A stretch of DNA of 64,000 nucleotides from Bradyrhizobium sp. dw_411 (GCF_018449695.1 NZ_JAAVUY010000020.1:1-64000), one strand, 5' to 3'. Shown: positions 32,746-41,701, counted from the stretch's first letter. Notes: generated by a model from the letters alone, not told the origin. Program-made: numbers and translations.

Positions 32746-35067
32746 TCACCCCGGCAACGGCCCAAACGCCGGCGGCGGAATACGCCGCTTCGAAGCCGCT
32801 TCATACGCCGACGCGATTTTCAGGATGATGTCTTCCTTGCCGGGCTCGCATCGGAACACCAGCGAGAACGGCAGGCCGGGCGCGGCCAGTTCCGTCGGCA
32901 CATCGGAGGGTGCGGAAACATAGCGCATGCCGTCGTCGGTCAGCTTGAACACCGGATCGTAGGTGGTGGTGACAAATCCGGCCGGAATCAGCACTTCGGT
33001 TAATCCCGCATTGGGGCCCATCAGCGATTCCGGGCGCAGATTGCTGGGGATGTCGTATTGATGCGGATGACCGATCAGGCCCGGCGCCCAAGGCGTATGC
33101 AGCCGCACCAATGCGTCGAGCTTGTTCTCCAGAATCACCATCATGTCGGCGCGGCGCAACAATTCGCGCAACATGACGCGCTCGTTGACGCCCTGGCGGC
33201 CATCAAGCCTGTTGCGGGGGTCGCTGACTTCCTCCCAGTTCTTGAAGGCGGCGCGTTGGTCGTCGCCCCAGAACTTTGAACGCGCATTGAGCGACGCCCA
33301 ATCCTTCAGGGTTTCTTCAAAGCCTGCCGCTTTCCAGTCGTCGGCGCGGCGCATCAGATATTGCGAGATGTGGTAGCGGAAAGTCGGCGCCAACTCCTGT
33401 TGCTGGATCGTGGCGATGTCGAGATTGACCGGGCCCTCGATTTTGCCTTCGGCCAGGGCTACGAAATAATCCATCGGCTGCATCGTTCCCGTGCCGAACA
33501 CCTTGCCCGGCAAAAACTCCGTCGGCACGATCGCCGCTGCGAACTCCTTGTAAAGAGGCTGCCCGTCCGGGCGTAGGCGAAACAGAAGATCCGGCATGAA
33601 AAGCGGGATCAACTGGTGCAGCGCGCGGCGATAATCGAGCGTCATCACCTCTATATCGGGATCACGCTTCCACAGCGGATCGGTCGATTCCACCAGGGTC
33701 GCGCCCAGCTTGTGGCCGAGCATCTCCTTGATCTCACGCGTGGCGGCCGTGACGATCGGTTCTTCGGTCTTGGAATCCTTGGGATACACCATGGATTCGC
33801 GGATGACGCCGATGCGCATGCCAGCGAGCGCGCCTGGTGTGCCCGGCATATTGACGTGACTGGCATAGGGCGTGCTGAGCACCGAGGAGCGCGGCACCGC
33901 CGTGAACGGGTCACGTCGATCGTAATATCCCTCGACGGGGTCCTTGAGGGCATCGAGGATCTTGGCGCAATCGACAATGGAACGGGCATGGATGCCGGTG
34001 CGGTCGCAGTAGATGTCGGCGCCGATCGCGCCGCCCTCGAAGCCGATCATCGACTTGTGCGGCAGGATCAAGGCGATCGAATTATGGTTCGATGGACCGC
34101 GGCAGGACGCGCGCGTTTCCTCGCCCAGGCTTGCCATCACGAGGTTGGTGCTGACTGACAACGCCGAGCCGGAGCTCGACCCGAGCGAGGCGGCGCGGGT
34201 GGTATCGTAAGGGTTGGATGGGTTACCGGCCCATGTCGAGCGCTGGTATCCGAGCGTCGAAGCCAGCACCATGTCCGGCTTGTTGCGTCCGCCGGGATCG
34301 CCGGCGCGGCCGTTATATTCCGTGTTGACGGCCTTTGCGAAAATGATCGCGCCCTTCTTGCGCAGTTGGTCGACCAGCACATGGTCGCGCGCCGGAAAAT
34401 CCATATCATAGGCCGCGTCGCCGCCGCCGGTCGAGCGCATGTCGCGTGTGTCGAACGGATCCTTGAACGAGAAAACGACGCCGTACATCGGCATCTTCTC
34501 GAGATCGGGATTGCTTCCGAATTCGGCATCCAGCTCCGCCGCGCGCTCCAGCGCATCCGGCAACTGGCGGAAATGTTCGCACGCCGGCGGCGCGCCCTTC
34601 GGCAGCGCGCCAAGCGACGGATGCAGATCGAAGTCACCCTTGCAGACGGCGGAGCGTTCGCCGCGGATATTGAAGGTGCCGATCGCGTTGACCTGGCCGG
34701 CGTTCGGCTTGCCGACGATCATGCCGAATTGCTGTTGCACGGTCGGGTCCGACGCCGTGAATTCCATGCGGCCGTATTGCAGCGGTGTTCCCTTGTACTT
34801 GTCGAGATCGGGAATGACTGTCGATGCCTTCACGGTTTCGGTCGGAAAACGCAATGGCGATTGCGCGCGCACGGTGCCGATCGCTTCCGGCACCGGCGCT
34901 CCGTCTTCCGTCAGCAGCAGGCTGGCCGGGCCGTTATAGGCGCGGGCGCGATCGATATACTTCTGCACGACCTGCACGACCGTGGTTGTTCCGGCGCGAA
35001 TGGCCGCATGCAAATCGGAGATCGTCGCCTCTTCCAGTTGAAACGGGGCGCTCTTTTTGTCGGTCAT
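32746..35067 (-). CDS. long amidase-signature family protein
   Basis: 773 residues from the ATG at 35067 (GAGAGGAAC upstream), far longer than the usual 450-520 for this family. The Ser-cisSer-Lys catalytic set can be traced: Lys in VVFSFKDPFDT, cis-Ser in SLGSSSGSAL and nucleophile Ser in EETRASCRGPSNHN, the last much altered from the usual GTDTGGSIR. Residues 1-180 and the C-terminal 250 have no family match that I recognise. It hydrolyses some amide bond, releasing ammonia or an amine. It follows a GntR gene in the same direction and lies downstream of an ABC/DUF1989 operon. Confidence 0.88.
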   Translation of the reverse strand: MTDKKSAPFQLEEATISDLHAAIRAGTTTVVQVVQKYIDRARAYNGPASLLLTEDGAPVPEAIGTVRAQSPLRFPTETVKASTVIPDLDKYKGTPLQYGRMEFTASDPTVQQQFGMIVGKPNAGQVNAIGTFNIRGERSAVCKGDFDLHPSLGALPKGAPPACEHFRQLPDALERAAELDAEFGSNPDLEKMPMYGVVFSFKDPFDTRDMRSTGGGDAAYDMDFPARDHVLVDQLRKKGAIIFAKAVNTEYNGRAGDPGGRNKPDMVLASTLGYQRSTWAGNPSNPYDTTRAASLGSSSGSALSVSTNLVMASLGEETRASCRGPSNHNSIALILPHKSMIGFEGGAIGADIYCDRTGIHARSIVDCAKILDALKDPVEGYYDRRDPFTAVPRSSVLSTPYASHVNMPGTPGALAGMRIGVIRESMVYPKDSKTEEPIVTAATREIKEMLGHKLGATLVESTDPLWKRDPDIEVMTLDYRRALHQLIPLFMPDLLFRLRPDGQPLYKEFAAAIVPTEFLPGKVFGTGTMQPMDYFVALAEGKIEGPVNLDIATIQQQELAPTFRYHISQYLMRRADDWKAAGFEETLKDWASLNARSKFWGDDQRAAFKNWEEVSDPRNRLDGRQGVNERVMLRELLRRADMMVILENKLDALVRLHTPWAPGLIGHPHQYDIPSNLRPESLMGPNAGLTEVLIPAGFVTTTYDPVFKLTDDGMRYVSAPSDVPTELAAPGLPFSLVFRCEPGKEDIILKIASAYEAASKRRIPPPAFGPLPG

Positions 35068-35097
35068 AACAGTTCCTCTCGGCCGCAAGGCCCGCGA

Positions 35098-35802
35098 CTA
35101 ATCACCAAAGGCATCCGTGTCTGATAAAGTCGTCAGAACAAGGCGCAGCGTTGTATCGATATGCAGCCGGCTAAGTTCGCACGATCGTGCGACATCCCGG
35201 CTGATGACGGCCTCCATCAGGTTCCGGTGCTCGGTTGTGTCGTCGCGAAGATGACTGCCGAGAGTCATGGCCAGGCGGCGATAGCGATCAGCGTGATCGA
35301 AGGTCATGAACCAGAATTGCCGAAGCAATTTGCTTTGGGCGGCGCTGATGAGCGAAAAATGGAAATTCTTGTGGGCCGTCACCCAGCTTTCGCTGAGCGT
35401 GCCATCGTCAGGTCTGAGATGCGGGGTTTTCGACAAAAGATGGAACGAGGCGACGATGTTGGCTTCCCAAAGCGCGTCCCCCTCTTCGATCGCGCGCCGT
35501 AAAATCAATGCCTCGAGATCCTGCCGGGTCGATGTAATGTCCTGCAGGTTGGCAAGACTGATCGGAGCAACCTTGAAGCCGCGTTGACTCTCGCTGACCA
35601 CCAGGCCGTTGCCGCACAGGCGCGAGAGCGCCTCGCGCACCGGACTGAAGCCGACGCCGTACATCTCGCACAAATGCTCCAGGCGCAGCCGCTCGCCCGG
35701 CTTGAATTTGCACTCGATGATCGCCGTTCGAATGCGATTCCCTACGTCTTCGCTGAGCGATTTGGCGGGCAGCTCGCTGGAAATGGCAAAGGATTCTGCC
35801 AC
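35098..35802 (-). CDS. GntR-family (FCD) transcriptional regulator
   Basis: 234 residues from a GTG start. Winged helix: LSEDVGNRIRTAIIECKFKP, MYGVGFSPVREALSRLCGNG; FCD effector domain: TRQDLEALILRRAIEEGDAL, HKNFHFSLISAAQSKLLRQF. It lies between the ABC/DUF1989 operon and the amidase gene, 30 bases ahead of the latter, so it probably governs both in response to the transported compound or a breakdown product. Confidence 0.9.
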   Translation of the reverse strand: MAESFAISSELPAKSLSEDVGNRIRTAIIECKFKPGERLRLEHLCEMYGVGFSPVREALSRLCGNGLVVSESQRGFKVAPISLANLQDITSTRQDLEALILRRAIEEGDALWEANIVASFHLLSKTPHLRPDDGTLSESWVTAHKNFHFSLISAAQSKLLRQFWFMTFDHADRYRRLAMTLGSHLRDDTTEHRNLMEAVISRDVARSCELSRLHIDTTLRLVLTTLSDTDAFGD

Positions 35803-35891
35803 TAGAGCACCGCCGGCATTTCATGCTCGATTGAAATAGCAGTCATTTTCTCCCGACCATTTTTTTAGAGTTAAGACGACTTTTGGGTGAC

Positions 35892-36890
35892 TTAATTCTG
35901 GAATGAGGGGTCGTAAGTAGCAAACAATTGCTCGGGCGTAACATCCGGCCGTCCATCGAGGCGCAGGGTGTTCTTGGCCATCTCCATCGTGAACGTGCCC
36001 GAAGGATTGAGTGTCAGTTTCAACGCGTTGACCCCGAGCGTCATGACTTCCGGCGTCACGTTCGGAAATGCGGGCTGCACCGCCTTGATGACGTCCTCGG
36101 TGGATTTATCCTTGATTTCCTGGGTGGCGCGCCGGAGGGCGCGAATGAACGCGCGGACCACTTCCTTGTTCTTGTCCGCAAAGGCTCTCGATGTATGCAC
36201 GTCGGTCATCATGAAGGGATCGATCGAGGAATCATCGCCCTTGGCATTGTCGACCCACATCACCGCGGCGCCTTTGGCGACCTCGATGCGATCGAACGGC
36301 GTGGCAATCGCATAACCGTCGACCTGCTTGCGTTCGAAGGCGGCGACGATGCTGGGTGCGCCGCCCAGAGCGACTGTTTTGATTTCGCCATCCTTGAGGC
36401 CTGCAAGGCGGCCCAGATGCTGGAATTGCCGATCGGTCAGCGAGCCCGGCTGCGTCATTCCGAGTGTCAGCCCGCTCAGTGCGGCGGCGCGCTGTTTGAG
36501 CGGGGCGTCGGATTTTACGCCTGATTTGTCGGCGGCTTCCTTGCTTAGAACGACCCCGATCAGACTGCGGTTCACGATATTCGCGACCGTGATGACATCC
36601 CGTTTGCCGATGATCGCATTGATCTGGTTGACGCCGGGCGACAGGTTGAATTCGACATCGCCGGACACTAGCGCGGCCAGATCGGGACCCGCGCCCCGGG
36701 TCGCGATCTGTTCGACTTCAAGCCCTTCAGCCGCGAATATCCCGGTCAGGCGAGCGTAATCCGCCGACATGAAGTCAAACGACGCGACCGATTGCGTCAG
36801 CTTCACTTTACGGAGGCTTTGCGCGCCGGCGGGAAACATCAGCGCCATCGTTAGCGATGCAACGAGCGACAAGCGGGCAACATTGTTCAT
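35892..36890 (-). CDS. NMT1/SsuA-type ABC transporter substrate-binding protein
   Basis: 332 residues from the ATG at 36890 (GGAGAAGCCAG upstream). Signal peptide about 1-24 (LSLVASLTMALMFPAGAQS). The mature protein shows the NMT1/THI5-like fold: SVASFDFMSADYARLTGIFA, EGLEVEQIATRGAGPDLAAL, GDVEFNLSPGV and AFERKQVDGYAIATPFDRIE. This class binds sulfonates, nitrate, pyrimidines or other small nitrogen compounds. It closes the ABC operon that starts at 39594, 26 bases behind the DUF1989 gene. Confidence 0.9.
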   Translation of the reverse strand: MNNVARLSLVASLTMALMFPAGAQSLRKVKLTQSVASFDFMSADYARLTGIFAAEGLEVEQIATRGAGPDLAALVSGDVEFNLSPGVNQINAIIGKRDVITVANIVNRSLIGVVLSKEAADKSGVKSDAPLKQRAAALSGLTLGMTQPGSLTDRQFQHLGRLAGLKDGEIKTVALGGAPSIVAAFERKQVDGYAIATPFDRIEVAKGAAVMWVDNAKGDDSSIDPFMMTDVHTSRAFADKNKEVVRAFIRALRRATQEIKDKSTEDVIKAVQPAFPNVTPEVMTLGVNALKLTLNPSGTFTMEMAKNTLRLDGRPDVTPEQLFATYDPSFQN

Positions 36891-36916
36891 CTGGCTTCTC
36901 CGATCGGCGATGATTC

Positions 36917-37864
36917 TCATTCGATGTCGAGCGTTTCCGGCACGATCTGCGCGGTACGATTGCGCGTGTACCAGGTCATGACGGCCGACCGCAGTGCATC
37001 CTCCTCGTCCTCGCCGAATCCGCGCTTGACCAGCTTGGCGAGGTTTTTCTTGTCGCTTTCCGTTAGCTCGACCGTCACGGTCTCGACCGGAACCGGGCAT
37101 AACGTAAATTTGGGTTCGAATTTGTCGGTTGCCGTCAGGTCGCGCTCCGTCCTGATGTCCTTGACGCGAAACTGATCCGGCGTGCGTTGATTGATGAAGC
37201 CGGTGTGTTTCTTGAGCAGCGTCGCGACGACTGCATCGTTCTCCGGCGTGCTGTCGGTCACTTCAACCTTGACCGAGCGGAACCAATAATTGCTGGTGTT
37301 GGACACATCGCCCGATCCACAAATCAGGGGAACGGCAAGAACGTCCATCAAAGCGAGCAGCTTGACCTGATCGCCTTTTTTTCCCTGGTTGCGGCGCACG
37401 TTGGGAATGAAATTGCCCTCATCGTCCCAGCCGGTATTCATCCAGAGATTAAGCGAATCGTGCACGTCGTCGGGCGTCAGGCCGAATTCCGCGATCGATT
37501 CGGCGAGAGTATCCTGGCAGTTGGTATGCGTACCGGGATATCCGCGTTCTTTTTCAAACTGCGTGGCGTGGCAGCGCGCCGCCAGAAGATCGGTGCGGCA
37601 CGTCGCCGGCAGTTCGGTAAAGACCATCATCGGGTTGTAGCGGGGCGGGGCGCTCCACACGATGCTGCCCTGGCGGCAACGGAAGCCGGTCCGGCGCATG
37701 TGGCCGACAGACATGCGTTCCTTGTAGTCATGGAGGTTAAAGCAATTGAAGTCGACGCACTGCGGACCTTCCAGCAGCGTGATCGTCAGCGTCTGCCCGC
37801 GCTTCATCGGGATTGCTTTGCCCGAAACCGGATCGAGTGTCTTTGTATAGATAATTTTGCTCAT
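36917..37864 (-). CDS. DUF1989 (urea carboxylase-associated) protein with ribbon-helix-helix-like C-terminus
   Basis: 315 residues. The core matches DUF1989, the urea carboxylase-associated family: CVDFNCFNLHDYKERMSVGH, GSIVWSAPPRYNPMMVFTEL, a conserved Cys/His cluster near HTNCQDTL, and NLWMNTGWDDEGNF. After about residue 260 there is an extra tail, VTVELTESDKKNLAKLVKRG then EDALRSAVMTWYTRN, whose strand-helix-helix pattern resembles a ParD/CopG ribbon-helix-helix module. DUF1989 proteins without this tail sit next to urea amidolyase or allophanate genes; none is here. Its start overlaps the stop of the 50-residue gene at 37864 (ATGA). Role inferred: processing or sensing of an amide/urea-like nitrogen compound. 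Confidence 0.85.
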   Translation of the reverse strand: MSKIIYTKTLDPVSGKAIPMKRGQTLTITLLEGPQCVDFNCFNLHDYKERMSVGHMRRTGFRCRQGSIVWSAPPRYNPMMVFTELPATCRTDLLAARCHATQFEKERGYPGTHTNCQDTLAESIAEFGLTPDDVHDSLNLWMNTGWDDEGNFIPNVRRNQGKKGDQVKLLALMDVLAVPLICGSGDVSNTSNYWFRSVKVEVTDSTPENDAVVATLLKKHTGFINQRTPDQFRVKDIRTERDLTATDKFEPKFTLCPVPVETVTVELTESDKKNLAKLVKRGFGEDEEDALRSAVMTWYTRNRTAQIVPETLDIE

Positions 37865-38016
37865 CAGGCGGCCTCTCGACCAAGTTGTTGTTTGACGAAT
37901 TCACGAAAAATCGCGAGGACAACCTCGTTCATGTTCGTTCCACGGTCTTTTTCATCGAGAACGGCTTGCAGCAGTTTAAGCTGCTGCGATGTAAATCTGA
38001 TTTTCATCTCGGACAC
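37864..38016 (-). CDS. 50-residue ribbon-helix-helix-like protein inside an ABC/DUF1989 operon
   Basis: GTG start at 38016 with AGGAG six bases upstream; the internal ATG at 38007 is an alternative. The protein reads MSEMKIRFTSQQLKLLQAVL, then DEKDRGTNMNEVVLAIFREF and a short basic tail. A beta strand (MKIRFT) followed by two helices and a NMNEVV turn is the ribbon-helix-helix pattern of small DNA-binding regulators. Its stop overlaps the DUF1989 start by four bases and it lies 22 bases behind the permease gene, so it is cotranscribed. Its outline resembles the extra C-terminal tail of the DUF1989 protein. Confidence 0.72.
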   Translation of the reverse strand: MSEMKIRFTSQQLKLLQAVLDEKDRGTNMNEVVLAIFREFVKQQLGREAA

Positions 38017-38038
38017 GACGCGCTCCTGACTGCAGTGA

Positions 38039-38809
38039 CTAAACGTTGGTGTTGTCGGTGGCCTTCGGCCGCCATTTCAAAAGAGAATGTTCCACGCGAT
38101 CCAGAATGGTATTCAAACCGACGACCAGGACCATCAGCACGACAATCCCCGCCATCGTGCCGGAGGTATCCATGGTGTTGGTGGTCGCCATGATCCGATA
38201 GCCGAGACCTGCCGTTGAGGCGATGAATTCGGCGACGACGGCCGCGACCAGCGCCTGCGGGATCGCGATACGCAAGCCTGCGATGATCCACGGGCTGGCA
38301 TTGGGCATCGTGACGCGGGTGAAAAGTTGCCACCGGTTGGCGCCGAGGACGCGCGCGACATTTTGTAATTCCAGATCGACCGATCGTATTCCCTCGTAGG
38401 TACTGAAGAAAACCAGCAGAAAAGACATCATCCCCGCCATCATCACTTTGGACAGAAGGGCGATTCCAAACCAGAGGACGAAGATCGGGGCGAGGGCGAT
38501 ACGGGGAATGCCGTAGATCGCGAGAATGAAAGGCTGCAATACGCGGGCGAGCGTTTCGCTCTGTCCGAGGAACAGGCCAAAGGCCAGGCCTCCAACCGAT
38601 CCGAGAACGTATCCGTAGAACGCGCCCTCGAGCGTGATGTAGAGATCGGAGAGCAGCTCGCCTTTTTTCAGGGAGCCCCACAGCGAAGTTGCGATCAGCG
38701 AAGGCTTCGAAAGCCAGAATGTATCGATGATGTAACCCGAGCCAAACTCCCAAAACAGGAGTGCGGCGAGCAACAGCGCGATCCGATACAGCGTTATTCT
38801 CGATTTCAC
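38039..38809 (-). CDS. ABC transporter permease, SsuC/TauC type
   Basis: 256 residues from a GTG start that overlaps the ATPase stop (GTGA). Six membrane spans (ITLYRIALLLAALLFWEFGS first) and the EAA loop as VARVLGANRWQLFTRVTMPN. IPRIALAPIFVLWFGIALLS is the family hallmark of sulfonate/nitrate/taurine permeases. Homodimeric channel for the binding protein at 35892. Confidence 0.92.
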   Translation of the reverse strand: MKSRITLYRIALLLAALLFWEFGSGYIIDTFWLSKPSLIATSLWGSLKKGELLSDLYITLEGAFYGYVLGSVGGLAFGLFLGQSETLARVLQPFILAIYGIPRIALAPIFVLWFGIALLSKVMMAGMMSFLLVFFSTYEGIRSVDLELQNVARVLGANRWQLFTRVTMPNASPWIIAGLRIAIPQALVAAVVAEFIASTAGLGYRIMATTNTMDTSGTMAGIVVLMVLVVGLNTILDRVEHSLLKWRPKATDNTNV

Positions 38810-39594
38810 GACACGGGCGCCTTCATCTGTTCGGCCAACCGCAACCAGACCCGGTCGTAAATCCTGCGGAATTGCTCGTCCGTATGAATGGTGTAGATGT
38901 CGCGCGGTCGGGGCAGGTCCACCGGCACGATCTCCTCGACCCTGCCGGGACGGGCGCTCATGATGATGACCCGGTCGCCAAGGGCGATCGCTTCGGTCAG
39001 GTCGTGCGTAATGAAGATGAGCGTCGTCTTCGGGCGCTCATGCCAGAGGGTCAGCAGCAAGTCCTGCAATTGCAGTCTGGTTTGCGCGTCGAGCGGTCCG
39101 AAAGGTTCGTCGAGCAGGATGACCGGAGGATCGTAGACCAGCGTCCGGACAATATTGACGCGCTGTCGCATTCCGCCCGACAGCTCGTGTCGGTAATGAT
39201 TTTCAAAACCCTTGAGGCCGACCCGCTCGATCAGCTCGAGAGCCCGGTCGCGTTGCTCCGCGCGCGACCCAATTCCCCGCAGAGAGAGCCCGAAGCAGAC
39301 GTTCTCGATCACGGTCAGCCAGGGAAACAGATTGTCCGACTGGGTGACGTAGCCGATGTCGAGGTTGAGCCCCGAAAACGGCTGGCCTCGATAAAGCTTC
39401 TGGCCGGTCGTGGGCGATTGGAGGCCCACGATGAGGTTGAGCAAGGTGGACTTGCCGCATCCGGACGGCCCCACGACCGTAACGAACTCTCCTTCGGCGA
39501 TATCCAAATCCAGCGCAGCGAGCGCTGTTACTTCTCGTTGTCCCCGAAAAACGCGGGAAACCGAGCTCAATTGGATAATTGGCGCCTTTGCCAT
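38806..39594 (-). CDS. ABC transporter ATP-binding protein, SsuB/TauB type
   Basis: 262 residues: Walker A GPSGCGKST, Q-loop YVTQSDNLFPWLTVIEN, signature LSGGMRQRVNIVRTL, Walker B VILLDEPFGPLD, H-loop TLIFITHDLTEAIALGD. The length and the LFPW Q-loop place it with nitrate/sulfonate/taurine importers. First gene of the operon permease, 50-residue protein, DUF1989, binding protein. Confidence 0.93.
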   Translation of the reverse strand: MAKAPIIQLSSVSRVFRGQREVTALAALDLDIAEGEFVTVVGPSGCGKSTLLNLIVGLQSPTTGQKLYRGQPFSGLNLDIGYVTQSDNLFPWLTVIENVCFGLSLRGIGSRAEQRDRALELIERVGLKGFENHYRHELSGGMRQRVNIVRTLVYDPPVILLDEPFGPLDAQTRLQLQDLLLTLWHERPKTTLIFITHDLTEAIALGDRVIIMSARPGRVEEIVPVDLPRPRDIYTIHTDEQFRRIYDRVWLRLAEQMKAPVS

Positions 39595-39693
39595 GGCACA
39601 AAGACTACGGCGATCATAAATTTCGAGTCAAGGTAGGATTATCGAAATTATTGCCTGACCTCGAATTTTAATTCCTCAGAGCGGACTTCGGGC

Positions 39694-40563
39694 TCACGCC
39701 GCATCGCGCTGAACCAGCGCGGCGATGACGGTTTCAGCGTCAGTGCTTCCTTTCAGCGCGTTCGCGCCGCCGTCGCTGAATTCGATCCAGCCCTCGTTGA
39801 AACCGTCGAGCATCCGGATCCGTGGATAGGGATTGTTCGCGCCCTGCGAACGAAACATCGTCTCCCAGTTGTCGCGCGGAACGATCTCGGCGCGCACCGG
39901 ACGGCCGAGCGCTTTCGCGAAGGCGGCGGCGAGATCGTTCGGCGATACGCGGCGCGGGCCTTCCAGTTCGACGACGCGTTGGCCTTTGAAGTCCTCCTGG
40001 ATCAGCCGCGCGGCGAGCGTCCCGATGTCCTTTGTCGCGACCATCGGGATCGGTCTGTCGAGCGGCGCCAGAAAGCTGTGGATGACACCATCTTCGCGTG
40101 CTGACGCGACGTCCCACAGCGAATTTTCCAGAAACCAGCCCGGGCGCAAAAAAGTCACCGGGATCGGCAGCGCCGAGAGCGCCTGCTCCAGCAGCGTGCG
40201 CTGGGTCAGCAGATTGTCCTGTGTCGCATCGGCGCCGATGGTCGAGAGACAAAGCACCTTGCCGGGCCGGGCGGCGAGCAAAGCTGCAACGATCGCGTCG
40301 ATGGTCTGGCGCGCCTGGCCGTAGCCGGGTGTCGGATCGAACTCCGACGGCGGCAGGATGAATACCGCCTCGGCCCCGGCGAAGGCGGCGGCCAGCGCGG
40401 TTGCATCGTTCATGTCGGCCAGCGCGACCTCGCAGCCGCTGATGGACCAGGCCGCGCCCTTGGTGGCGTCGCGGACGACGGCGCGAACCGGCAGACTTGC
40501 GGCGAGCAGCGAGGCGGCGAGCGCGCCGCCGACTTTTCCAGTGATTCCGGTGATGGCGTACAT
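39694..40563 (-). CDS. NmrA-like NAD(P)-binding protein
   Basis: 289 residues from the ATG at 40563; the longer frame from 40980 runs through the divergent LysR gene and is rejected. The Rossmann motif is AITGITGKVGGALAASLLAA, followed by VFILPPSEFDPTPGYGQARQ and VTFLRPGWFLENSL, typical of the atypical SDR family of NmrA/QorB quinone reductase-like proteins. It is likely a redox-sensing or NADPH-dependent reductase controlled by the divergent LysR regulator. Confidence 0.88.
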   Translation of the reverse strand: MYAITGITGKVGGALAASLLAASLPVRAVVRDATKGAAWSISGCEVALADMNDATALAAAFAGAEAVFILPPSEFDPTPGYGQARQTIDAIVAALLAARPGKVLCLSTIGADATQDNLLTQRTLLEQALSALPIPVTFLRPGWFLENSLWDVASAREDGVIHSFLAPLDRPIPMVATKDIGTLAARLIQEDFKGQRVVELEGPRRVSPNDLAAAFAKALGRPVRAEIVPRDNWETMFRSQGANNPYPRIRMLDGFNEGWIEFSDGGANALKGSTDAETVIAALVQRDAA

Positions 40564-40646
40564 GGCGTCCTCCAGTTGGGTAGCTGAGGGCTCAAAGATG
40601 TAAGCCAGCGCGTTTGATGATTTAAGCGCATTAAGATCAGTGCTAT

Positions 40647-40663
40647 GATGATTATTGATCATC
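40647..40663. promoter_or_regulatory. candidate LysR operator between nmrA-like and lysR genes
   Basis: Perfect inverted repeat GATGAT-TATTG-ATCATC in the 115-base divergent spacer, 15 bases ahead of the LysR start. It fits the T-N11-A style of LysR sites and would allow autoregulation along with control of the NmrA-like gene. Confidence 0.5.
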
Positions 40664-40678
40664 GTAAGGTTAGATGAG

Positions 40679-41587
40679 ATGAGCTTTGATGCGCGCATAT
40701 TGACGGGGGTCGGGGTGCTGGCCGCCGTCACCGAATCCGGTAATTTCGCGCGCGCGGCGGAAAGTCTGGGCCTGACGCCGTCAGGCGTCAGCCGCGCCGT
40801 CGCCCGGCTGGAGGCGCGCGTCGGTATCAGGTTGTTCGATCGCACCCCTCGCGCGGTGACGCTGACCGAGGAGGGTCGTCGTTTCCATGCCCAGGTGATG
40901 CCGCTACTCGCCTCGATCGAGCAGGCCGCAACTGAAGTCGCGGGCGCAGCGGCTGATGTCAGCGGGAGACTCCGCGTCAATGTCGATCCCTGGTTCGCGC
41001 GGCTGGTGCTGGCGCCCCGACTGCCGGAGTTTTTCCCGCGTCATCCAAAAGTGTCGCTGGACTTGCTGGTCAGCAATCATCGCGAGGAGATGATGGCGGG
41101 CGTCGACGTCGCGGTCCGGTTCGGTCCGATGGACGGCGCGTCGTTGATCGCGCGCAAGCTTTTGGAGACACGCGTGGTGACCTGCGCCGCGCCGGCCTAT
41201 CTCGAACACCATGGCACGCCGCGAACGCCGCACGATCTCGTCCATCACGAAGCGCTGTTGTTTCGCGATCCGCAGACTGGCCGGCCGTTCGAATGGGCGT
41301 TTTCTCGCAACGGCGAGACCATCGATGTCGACGTGCGAGGCCGAATGACGACAGACGATCCCTCAGCCGCCGTCGAGGCCTGCGCCGCCGGCTACGGCCT
41401 GTTTCAAAGCCTCGCGTTGGGACTCGATCCCTGGCTGCGGCGCGGCGAGCTGGTGCAGGTGCTCAGCGACTGGTCGGAGGAGCTTTATCCGCTTTACGCC
41501 TATCATCCCTCGCGCCATCTGCCGCCCGCGAAAGTCCGCGCCTTCCTTGATTTCATCCAGGAGATTGCTGCCGAAGGCGCCGGCTGA
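40679..41587 (+). CDS. LysR-family transcriptional regulator
   Basis: 302 residues starting MSFDARILTGVGVLAAVTES. The helix-turn-helix is GNFARAAESLGLTPSGVSRAVARLEARVGI. The effector domain contains RLRVNVDPWFARLVLAPRLP and is of the CrgA/AaeR-like subgroup. It diverges from the NmrA-like gene, the normal arrangement for a LysR regulator and its target. Confidence 0.92.
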   Translation: MSFDARILTGVGVLAAVTESGNFARAAESLGLTPSGVSRAVARLEARVGIRLFDRTPRAVTLTEEGRRFHAQVMPLLASIEQAATEVAGAAADVSGRLRVNVDPWFARLVLAPRLPEFFPRHPKVSLDLLVSNHREEMMAGVDVAVRFGPMDGASLIARKLLETRVVTCAAPAYLEHHGTPRTPHDLVHHEALLFRDPQTGRPFEWAFSRNGETIDVDVRGRMTTDDPSAAVEACAAGYGLFQSLALGLDPWLRRGELVQVLSDWSEELYPLYAYHPSRHLPPAKVRAFLDFIQEIAAEGAG

Positions 41588-41701
41588 CATCGCCGCGTGC
41601 CTCTCGCCGGCTCGGAAAGCTTTGCTTTCCTCTTTGTAATGCGTGTGCCTCGAACCGTGCCGACGCGGCTCTCCACTAATCCCCAACCGATGGAGAGTCC
41701 G

